DNA of 5,261 nucleotides from Cyanobacteria bacterium UBA11372 (GTDB taxonomy: Bacteria > Cyanobacteriota > Cyanobacteriia > Cyanobacteriales > Aerosakkonemataceae), in assembly GCA_003486675.1 (NCBI GenBank), contig DNGG01000352.1, forward strand, positions 1-5,261. The letters are read 5' to 3'. Shown piece after piece: positions 1-4,652 of this stretch. The stretch's first letter is position 1; every line of letters begins with the position of its first letter. The notes under the pieces were generated by a model that saw nothing but the letters and a program-made list of their open reading frames with translations, was not told the origin of the DNA and did no database searches. Position numbers and translations under genes: made by a program.

Positions 1-134
1 ATAATAAAAAAACCTCACGGAGTCGTTGCGTAGGGACACGGCATCATAGATATCAGGGACACAGATAACGTTAATCGTGCCGTGCAAGGGCTGATGATTA
101 TGGATAATCGACCGGACATGATATCAAACGAGCA
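1..134. repeat. Non-coding flank with degraded cyanobacterial palindromic repeat
   Basis: No open reading frame of useful length is present. CACGGCA (37-43) is repeated in inverted orientation as TGCCGTG (78-84), and GGGACAC occurs twice in direct orientation (33-39 and 56-62). This resembles the GGGACACGGCA...TGCCGTG palindromes often seen between cyanobacterial genes, but the arms pair over only 7 bases and the spacer is long, so it looks like an eroded copy. It lies downstream of the oxidase gene and has no assigned function. Confidence 0.4.
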
Positions 135-198
135 GCTAATGGCTAATGTCAGGAAAAATACTATATTAGCAATTAGCAATTAGCAATTAGCAATTAGC
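135..198. repeat. Heptanucleotide tandem repeat array with inverted partner
   Basis: Four perfect tandem copies of AATTAGC fill 171-198, preceded by a one-mismatch copy (164-170). On the minus strand this reads as (GCTAATT)n and begins directly after the oxidase stop codon (200-202). Two perfect copies of the related heptamer GCTAATG lie at 135-148 in the opposite sense. Bases 135-147 can pair with 165-177 at 12 of 13 positions around a 17-base loop, so an oxidase transcript could end in a sizeable hairpin. Short tandem heptamers of this type (STRR) are known in filamentous cyanobacteria. No T-tract follows the hairpin on the minus strand, so a classical terminator is not supported. Confidence 0.85.
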
Positions 199-199
199 A

Positions 200-1987
200 T
201 TAAATAATTTGATACGGTCGCATCATTTCGTGGTCTTCGTGAGAAAGGATGTGGCAGTGCCAAACATACTCTCCCGGCAGATCGAACTTAGCGACGATGC
301 GGGCAACTTCCCCCGGATTCACCACTACCGTATCTTTCCACCCAGCCTCATTGGCAGCAGGCGGCTTCGGCTGTCCTAAAAGATTGATATTAGTTAAAGG
401 TGCCGTCGGGGATAGCTGAGTCGCCGTAAACTTCTGCCGATTGAGAATTTGGAAAGAAGTTTCGTGCAAGTGGATCGGATGGGCGTCGGGGGTGGTGTTG
501 TAGAATTCCCACACCTCCGTATTGCCCAACTTCACAAATTCAGTAATCGGATCTTCCCACTTTAAGGCACCGTTGGCGACGGTTCCGAGTTGGGGTTTGA
601 TGCGGGAGGCATCATCGAGTCCTTCAAACAAAGCCAGTTTCTTCGTTATTGGCTGTCCTGTTACCGGATCGATGGTGGGGGATAAAGGTGCGATCGCTGC
701 TGGCTGATTTGCCCCTCCGCGCAAAGTTGCAGGCACCGGCGTCAGCGGATAATTCGCGTCTAAAGGTTTATTAACGCGAAACGCCATAATCTGACCCGTC
801 GTTTGCGGATCTAGTATCATCGGGCGGCGCATCGGTCCCCCCGCGTTATTTTGCATCACGATTGTTTTCCCCGCCAATTTGGAGAAATCAACCACAACAT
901 CAGCTCGTTCCCCTGGCGCCAGGAACAATTTATTCACATCTACCGGCGCATTCAGCAAGGCGACATCCGTCCCGATTTGGGAGAACTTCACCCCCCCGTC
1001 AAAAAACAGATTGTACGATCGCGAGTCAGATCCGTTCAGCAAGCGGAAGCGATATTGGCGAGGTTCTACATCCAACACAGGCCAAGCTTTGCCGTTAACT
1101 AAAATCGTATCGCCGAAAAACTCTGGCAAAACGCTGGGATCTGGTGCGCCTGGAACAGGCGGCGCGGATGGGTAGAACAGCTGACCGTTTGCAGTAAACT
1201 GGCGGTCTTGAATCGCCAAGGGAATTTCATAGGAGCCACCTGGAAGTCCCAGGGGATTGCCTTCATTTTGTGGCGTTCTCAGATCGTCGTGACCCCCGGT
1301 ATCGTACCGATCCCTAACGATGTAAAAACCTGCCAAACCAGCGTAAACATTCAGGCGGGTGATGCCCAGAGCGTGGTCGTGGTACCAGATGTTACCCGCT
1401 TCCTGGTCGTTGAAGTAAGTATAAGGTTGAACGTTGCCATTGTTGATCGCCAGTCTTCCTCCTTTGCCAGTAGAAGTAAACCAGGCATCTGGAAGGCCGT
1501 CGTATTGGGATCGATTACGTCCGCCATGTAGGTGGGTAACCACGGGAACGCCGTCGTTGCCGATGGTATAGTTAGTGCCTGTAAAAGCCCAGTGCAACGA
1601 GGTGTCTACCGGCAGCAGGTGTTGTTTTGGGAGATTGCTAGTCCAATTAACCGTAATCGGTACATCCTTCTGCACCACGATCGCAGGGCCAAGGTAATTC
1701 AAACCAGCAGCATCCCAAAGCGGAGCCGAAGCACTATGGTAACCCCATGCCTGCCCTTGGGGTATTCCCGTCCCCAAGCCAAAATTATGGGAACCCTGGC
1801 TCATCGAGATGTTGAACGTACCTCCATTCCTGGCATCAATAAAGAATCCAGGCGCCAGCAGGTTCGGTAATGGATTGACGAACTTGGGAACCGTTTGGGG
1901 ATTTAGCAAAGCTGGCACGGCTAATGGAGCGATCGCTTGATTTCCCCCAACCATCCCAACCATAGTGGCATTGTTGTCGGTAACCAT
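200..1987 (-). CDS. CotA-type multicopper oxidase (laccase / bilirubin-oxidase-like)
   Basis: This 595-residue protein belongs to the three-cupredoxin-domain multicopper oxidases, which oxidise phenols, tetrapyrroles such as bilirubin, or metal ions and reduce oxygen to water. All four copper motifs are visible: HLH (H152, H154), WYHDH (H203, H205), HPIHLH (H503, H506, H508) and HCHILSHEDHEMM (H577, C578, H579, H583, M588). Type 1 copper would be bound by H503, C578, H583 and M588, a Cys+5/Cys+10 spacing identical to Bacillus CotA. Segments such as RLNVYAGLAG, FYPSAP, TILVNGK, GWKDT and MMRP also match CotA from memory. At 595 residues it is longer than CotA (about 513), with a Pro/Ala/Asn-rich N-terminal extension of about 50 residues. 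C578 is the only cysteine. The ATG at 1985-1987 is chosen because an in-frame TAA lies at 2009-2011 and a weak GGA Shine-Dalgarno element sits about 10 bases upstream; M9 or M12 are alternatives. No signal peptide or twin-arginine motif is visible, so a cytoplasmic location is likely. The physiological substrate cannot be read from sequence. Confidence 0.96.
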   Translation of the reverse strand: MVTDNNATMVGMVGGNQAIAPLAVPALLNPQTVPKFVNPLPNLLAPGFFIDARNGGTFNISMSQGSHNFGLGTGIPQGQAWGYHSASAPLWDAAGLNYLGPAIVVQKDVPITVNWTSNLPKQHLLPVDTSLHWAFTGTNYTIGNDGVPVVTHLHGGRNRSQYDGLPDAWFTSTGKGGRLAINNGNVQPYTYFNDQEAGNIWYHDHALGITRLNVYAGLAGFYIVRDRYDTGGHDDLRTPQNEGNPLGLPGGSYEIPLAIQDRQFTANGQLFYPSAPPVPGAPDPSVLPEFFGDTILVNGKAWPVLDVEPRQYRFRLLNGSDSRSYNLFFDGGVKFSQIGTDVALLNAPVDVNKLFLAPGERADVVVDFSKLAGKTIVMQNNAGGPMRRPMILDPQTTGQIMAFRVNKPLDANYPLTPVPATLRGGANQPAAIAPLSPTIDPVTGQPITKKLALFEGLDDASRIKPQLGTVANGALKWEDPITEFVKLGNTEVWEFYNTTPDAHPIHLHETSFQILNRQKFTATQLSPTAPLTNINLLGQPKPPAANEAGWKDTVVVNPGEVARIVAKFDLPGEYVWHCHILSHEDHEMMRPYQII

Positions 1988-2453
1988 ATAGGTAATTTCC
2001 GTCTTTATTTAATCGGAATTAGCGCTTACTCCCTTCCCATCCAAAGATGATTTATTTGCAGCCGGGGAAGGCATTAGGTAGACATTAACGAACGCGGCTA
2101 TATAAGCGAGGAAAAACTAATCCTATTTAGCTGTGTTGCCCATTTGGCAAACTTTTACAAAAGCTTACATATCCGAGTTGTAATTAGGATCGCCTACTTG
2201 CTTAAAGTATAAATTTCTCCTGCCTGTTATTCAATTAATTAAATCTGAAGAAATTCCCTGTCCGATAGCTGATTCTTCACCTCGCTATTGGGTAAAAATT
2301 CATACTCTTTAAATCGATATTCTTTAAATTTTCAATCATACATATCTACTCAGCCAAACACTGCTGCGTAAAATCCCATAGGGTCGATGTACGGAATTTA
2401 AATCAGAACACTGGATTGGTGCGTGTCTCGAAACAAATCTTTTTTTTATTTAA
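1988..2453. other. AT-rich upstream region of the oxidase gene, no gene seen
   Basis: No credible coding sequence is present on either strand. Being directly upstream of the minus-strand oxidase gene, this stretch should hold its promoter and leader, but I cannot pick a -35/-10 pair with confidence; a TATATA on the minus strand near 2098-2104 is a weak candidate. Local structure includes a small hairpin, TTGCC (2136-2140) pairing with GGCAA (2146-2150), and a two-copy 15-base-period direct repeat at 2302-2329. Confidence 0.6.
2302..2329. repeat. Two-copy direct repeat, 15-base period
   Basis: ATACTCTTTAAAT (2302-2314) and ATATTCTTTAAAT (2317-2329) match at 12 of 13 positions and are separated by CG. 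The pair lies about 315 bases upstream of the oxidase start. Such paired direct repeats can be binding sites for response regulators, but in AT-rich DNA they also arise by chance or replication slippage; a regulatory role is only a possibility. Confidence 0.35.
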
Positions 2454-2590
2454 CCTGTCTTTAGACAAGGACGCGGGCTTTCTTGCCCGCTGGCGAATGA
2501 TATTATGCTCGGAAAGCCTGGTGCGCGTCGAGGTGGATTTAAAAAGATATTTCCTGGTGCCACAGTATGGTTGATAAAACCCGCCCCTAC
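2454..2590. repeat. Intergenic repeat mosaic: two hairpins plus a dispersed 3' end
   Basis: A hairpin with a TGTCT/AGACA stem (2456-2467) is followed directly by a perfect 6-base-pair G/C stem, GCGGGC (2473-2478) with GCCCGC (2485-2490) around a 6-base loop. The block ends in TAAAACCCGCCCCTAC (2575-2590), which recurs exactly at 2753-2768. G/C hairpins of the CGGGC...GCCCG kind and GTAGGGGCGGGTTTTA blocks are frequent dispersed elements in cyanobacterial intergenic DNA (from memory). A 63-codon minus-strand reading frame over 2450-2641 runs through these repeats and is best explained as repeat DNA rather than a gene. Confidence 0.55.
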
Positions 2591-2706
2591 TCCCGTCAAA
2601 AACATCACCTTTCCTGGCAAGTTATAACAAAATATTGGCATCGGAATGATTAATCTCTCTTCTCTTGATCTGCGTTCTGGAGCGCCTGGAGTGCGACACT
2701 TGGGTT

Positions 2707-2768
2707 GGGGCGGGTTTAGTTAAATTGTTTGTTTTGTACCAAAGGTGATTGGTAAAACCCGCCCCTAC
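2707..2768. repeat. Nested inverted repeat with GGGGCGGGTTT arms
   Basis: GGGGCGGGTTT (2707-2717) is perfectly complementary to AAACCCGCCCC (2755-2765). Inside it a second perfect stem, TACCAA (2737-2742) with TTGGTA (2749-2754), abuts the outer arm on its right side. Either strand could therefore fold into an outer 11-base-pair stem stacked on an inner 6-base-pair stem with a 19-base one-sided bulge. The right arm repeats the end of the neighbouring repeat block (16 identical bases at 2575-2590). No target-site duplication or transposase is visible. It may be a miniature mobile-element remnant or a structured RNA; the sequence does not decide. Confidence 0.6.
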
Positions 2769-2890
2769 AATTGGTAAATGGTGATGTGTAGCATTTTCAC
2801 AGGAAATTGGTATTATTCATTCAGACACAACCAGAAGTGAAAACTGACTCAAATAGCTAGATACCCAACCTATGGCGAAAAGTCGGGGAT
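2769..2890. other. Short non-coding stretch downstream of mazG
   Basis: No gene is seen. ATTGGTA occurs at 2770-2776 and 2806-2812, echoing the same word at 2748-2754 in the adjacent inverted repeat, which suggests the repeat material extends slightly beyond the palindrome. Confidence 0.4.
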
Positions 2891-2909
2891 CTTACCCAGT
2901 CGGGTTAAG
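2891..2909 (-). terminator. Possible mazG terminator hairpin (weak)
   Basis: On the minus strand, starting 6 bases after the mazG stop codon, CTTAACCC pairs with GGGTAAG around a GACT loop (7 base pairs with one bulged A). A run of four T residues follows only about 8 bases after the stem, so the structure is an imperfect intrinsic terminator at best. Position and orientation fit the end of the DUF2227-mazG transcript. Confidence 0.35.
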
Positions 2910-2915
2910 TTTAAG

Positions 2916-3782
2916 CTAGGTGCGATCGCTAGAATCTTGACTTTGGTCTTGCCCTTGCTTTTGGGCAGCTAATTTAGCCTTCGCTTGTTGCCAAAGATGT
3001 TCCAACTCATCTAAAGTGTAATCGGACAGAGGACGGTCTGCTGCTGCTTCCATTTTTATCAGTCGCTGAATAAATCTTTCGTTTGTGCCTTGCAAAGCTT
3101 CTGCAGGATCGAGAGCGTACCAACGAGCTAATTGAATTACAGCAAAAAGTAAATCTCCCAACTCAGCTTGCTGTTCTGCTTTTGTTTCGTGAGCGATCGC
3201 ATGTTGAAATTCCGCCAACTCTTCTTGAAACTTCGCCCAAACACCCTCAATATTTTCCCACTCAAACCCAACTGCTGCCGCTTTTTGGGAAATCTTCATC
3301 GCTGCTGTTAACGGCGGTAGAGTACGGGAATATCGACTCAGTTTAGAACTGAGTAACTGTTGTGCTTCAGGAGTTTCACCTTTTTCTGCCGCTTTGATTT
3401 GTTCCCAATTGTGCCGGACTTCATCGACACTCTGAACTTCCACATCTCCAAATACATGAGGATGACGGCGAATTAACTTCTGGGCAATCCCTTGCGCCAC
3501 TTCTTTCAGGCTAAATTGACCGTATTCCCCAGCAATTTGAGCTTGCAAAACTACCTGTAACAACAAATCCCCCAACTCTTCAGCGATCGCATCCTTATCC
3601 CCACTGCCAATTGCATACACAGTCTCGTAGGCTTCTTCAAGCACATAAGGTATCAGAGATGCAGGCGTTTGAGCCAAATCCCAAGGACAACCCCCATCAG
3701 GACTCCGCAACTTAGCCACCACCTCAATCAACTGTTGCAGCGCGTCAATTGCAGATTCAGTCGATGCCTCAAAATTGGACAT
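2916..3782 (-). CDS. mazG: Nucleoside triphosphate pyrophosphohydrolase MazG
   Basis: MazG hydrolyses nucleoside triphosphates to monophosphates and pyrophosphate, a cytosolic housecleaning reaction that removes damaged or surplus nucleotides and in E. coli also influences (p)ppGpp-linked stress responses. The 288-residue protein has the two tandem all-alpha MazG domains of the full-length E. coli type (about 263 residues). The N-terminal domain carries GCPWD (31-35), the metal-binding pair E50xxE53 and E69xxD72, and RRHPHVF (105-111) followed by a WEQIK segment (126-130). The C-terminal domain carries VGFEW (171-175), E188xxE191, E207xxD210 and NERF (234-237). An acidic, Gln/Ser-rich tail (about 274-288) exceeds the family core, and its last codons run through a HIP1 octamer. 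AGGGTG lies 7 bases before the ATG and supports this start. The gene follows the DUF2227 gene by 32 bases on the same strand and is probably cotranscribed with it. In E. coli the C-terminal domain is the main catalytic one; both acidic motif sets are intact here. Confidence 0.97.
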   Translation of the reverse strand: MSNFEASTESAIDALQQLIEVVAKLRSPDGGCPWDLAQTPASLIPYVLEEAYETVYAIGSGDKDAIAEELGDLLLQVVLQAQIAGEYGQFSLKEVAQGIAQKLIRRHPHVFGDVEVQSVDEVRHNWEQIKAAEKGETPEAQQLLSSKLSRYSRTLPPLTAAMKISQKAAAVGFEWENIEGVWAKFQEELAEFQHAIAHETKAEQQAELGDLLFAVIQLARWYALDPAEALQGTNERFIQRLIKMEAAADRPLSDYTLDELEHLWQQAKAKLAAQKQGQDQSQDSSDRT

Positions 3783-3789
3783 AGAAAAA

Positions 3790-3795
3790 CACCCT
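3790..3795 (-). promoter_or_regulatory. Ribosome binding site of mazG
   Basis: On the minus strand AGGGTG sits 7 bases before the mazG ATG, a normal spacing for a Shine-Dalgarno element with one mismatch to AGGAGG. It falls within the 32-base gap between the DUF2227 stop and mazG, so mazG has its own translation signal within the presumed operon. Confidence 0.5.
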
Positions 3796-3814
3796 GCGAA
3801 AACCCCCCTCCATC

Positions 3815-4405
3815 TTACCTTCGCGTCCTTTGCGCCTTCGCGGTTTTTTTCCCTCTTACCCTTGGCGTGCTGGGCGTCTTGGCGGTTGCTTTCTTCCTCA
3901 CCTTAGTCTTAAAGCGCTTGTAGACACTCCCGCCCCAATCGCTGACATAATGACTCATTGCGCCCAATTCCAAACCGAGAAAAACAGCAATCGATTCCCC
4001 ATAGTGCTGTTGGATGCGGGCGATCGCTAATTCGGCAATTTCCTCTGATGTCCAGCTGACATCCCAAATTGCTTGGGCAACGAGTAACCCCAAAAATCCT
4101 ACCACCGCGATCCAACCCAGAAGGTAGAGACTTCGCACCACCGTCCCGATAATTACCCCATGAGACAGCATCGACCGATGGCGCAGGCTTTTTTGGTAAG
4201 GTATCCAGATCCAGCGCAAGAAGCCCCAGCGTTGATATTGCCGCGAGTAGATATCCAAGTCTGGACCAAACATCAACCCCGCGAATAAAAAGCTTCCCGA
4301 CAGCAACAAGGTTATATTGCCCTTGTGGGTAAGCGCGTAACTACCGCTCGCCACAACGGGCAAGCTCCATAACGTGATGCGATCGTGCGTCCTACCAGAG
4401 GGCAT
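3815..4405 (-). CDS. DUF2227 putative metal-binding protein
   Basis: The 196-residue protein begins MPSGRTHDRIT and matches the DUF2227 family of putative metal-binding proteins widespread in cyanobacteria; no biochemical function is established to my knowledge. Likely ligands are conserved polar residues in hydrophobic surroundings: H7/D8, D49 and D51 in GPDLDIYS (47-54), H76 and H82 in RHRSMLSH, and H152 and D156 in SHYVSDWGG. This arrangement resembles the membrane-associated metal-dependent hydrolases of the YdjM type. Hydrophobic stretches at about 31-46, 83-112 and 138-150 suggest membrane association with two or three segments. The basic tail, residues 173-196, is encoded by two copies of a dispersed cyanobacterial repeat, so the ancestral C-terminus was probably near residue 172. 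A weak AGAAG element precedes the chosen ATG by 8 bases. It is the first gene of a probable operon with mazG; what metal it binds and whether it is an enzyme are unknown. Confidence 0.9.
   Translation of the reverse strand: MPSGRTHDRITLWSLPVVASGSYALTHKGNITLLLSGSFLFAGLMFGPDLDIYSRQYQRWGFLRWIWIPYQKSLRHRSMLSHGVIIGTVVRSLYLLGWIAVVGFLGLLVAQAIWDVSWTSEEIAELAIARIQQHYGESIAVFLGLELGAMSHYVSDWGGSVYKRFKTKVRKKATAKTPSTPRVRGKKTAKAQRTRR
3818..3887. repeat. Two copies of a C-T-T-n-G-C-G type dispersed repeat inside a gene end
   Basis: The 27-base segments 3818-3844 and 3859-3885 match at about 21 positions. Both are made of CTTnGCG-like units, a pattern (genes for GCGAAGG / GCCAAGG runs on the other strand) familiar from cyanobacterial intergenic DNA. 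Here they lie in frame at the 3' end of the DUF2227 gene and encode its Lys/Arg/Thr/Ala/Pro-rich tail, residues 173-196, including the stop codon at the right edge of the gene. Confidence 0.7.
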
Positions 4406-4427
4406 GAACTTTGCTTCTGTATCATCA

Positions 4428-4448
4428 GAAAAATATTCTCGAAAAATA
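4428..4448. repeat. Paired GAAAAATA direct repeats in the divergent intergenic region
   Basis: GAAAAATA occurs at 4428-4435 and 4441-4448, a 13-base period, in the space between the DUF2227 start (minus) and tRNA-Val (plus). It lies where a minus-strand promoter for the DUF2227-mazG operon would be expected, so it could be part of a promoter or operator; low complexity makes chance occurrence equally possible. Confidence 0.25.
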
Positions 4449-4471
4449 CTATCGCTTTTCTCGCGACCCTG

Positions 4472-4480
4472 TGCTATGAT
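4472..4480 (+). promoter_or_regulatory. Extended -10 promoter of tRNA-Val
   Basis: TGCTATGAT matches an extended -10 element (TGn followed by TATnAT). The expected transcription start, about 7 bases downstream near 4487, would give a leader of about 14 bases before the mature tRNA. No good TTGACA box is visible at the usual distance, which is compatible with an extended -10 promoter. The location upstream of a stable RNA gene supports the call. Confidence 0.55.
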
Positions 4481-4500
4481 AAGAAAGTTGGTTAAACACC

Positions 4501-4572
4501 GGGCGGTTAACTCAGCGGTAGAGTGCTTGCCTTACAAGCAAGACGCCACTGGTTCAAATCCAGTACCGCCCA
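4501..4572 (+). tRNA. tRNA-Val (anticodon UAC)
   Basis: A full cloverleaf folds without mismatch. The acceptor stem GGGCGGT (4501-4507) pairs with ACCGCCC (4565-4571). The D stem is ACTC/GAGT (4510-4513, 4521-4524). The anticodon stem CTTGC/GCAAG (4526-4530, 4538-4542) encloses the loop CTTACAA with anticodon TAC at 4533-4535. The variable loop has 5 bases and the T stem is ACTGG/CCAGT with loop TTCAAAT (4553-4559). The discriminator base is A4572. The 3' CCA is not encoded, as is common in cyanobacteria, and must be added after transcription. UAC reads GUA and, with wobble, other valine codons. The gene is divergent from the DUF2227 operon and convergent with the methyltransferase-like gene. 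Confidence 0.98.
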
Positions 4573-4576
4573 TTTA

Positions 4577-4594
4577 TGTATCATAAGCGATACA
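4577..4594 (+). terminator. Hairpin downstream of tRNA-Val, possible terminator
   Basis: TGTATC (4577-4582) and GATACA (4589-4594) form a perfect 6-base-pair stem with a 6-base loop, 4 bases after the tRNA. The stem is A/T-rich and the nearest T-run (4605-4610) is 10 bases further on, so it is a weak intrinsic terminator; it may act as a processing structure or a barrier between the convergent transcripts. Confidence 0.3.
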
Positions 4595-4652
4595 GGCTGC
4601 AACGTAATTTTTTAAGGCTGATTTTTTTGCGGCTTATTTTTGGTTGATTGCA

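Noticed and set aside
851..1870. Several plus-strand reading frames of 78-112 codons opposite the oxidase gene
   Set aside because: They are antisense shadows of a well-supported gene with full catalytic motifs; none resembles a known protein.
2473..2490. GCGGGC/GCCCGC hairpin as an intrinsic terminator
   Set aside because: The T-run at about 2440-2448 lies before the stem on the plus strand and reads as A residues after it on the minus strand, so neither direction has a stem followed by a U-tract; no gene ends here.
2506..2628. Short plus-strand reading frame (about 40 codons, starting MLGKPGARRGG)
   Set aside because: It overlaps the same repeat block as the minus-strand frame and has no ribosome binding site or homology that I recognise.
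2450..2641. 63-codon minus-strand reading frame with an ATG start
   Set aside because: It runs through the GCGGGC hairpin and the TAAAACCCGCCCCTAC repeat, has no good ribosome binding site, shows no recognisable domain, and its Pro/Gly/Arg-rich composition is what repeat DNA gives in translation.
4374..4586. 70-codon plus-strand frame crossing the DUF2227 start and the tRNA
   Set aside because: It translates straight through the tRNA-Val gene and its promoter; the tRNA fold is perfect.
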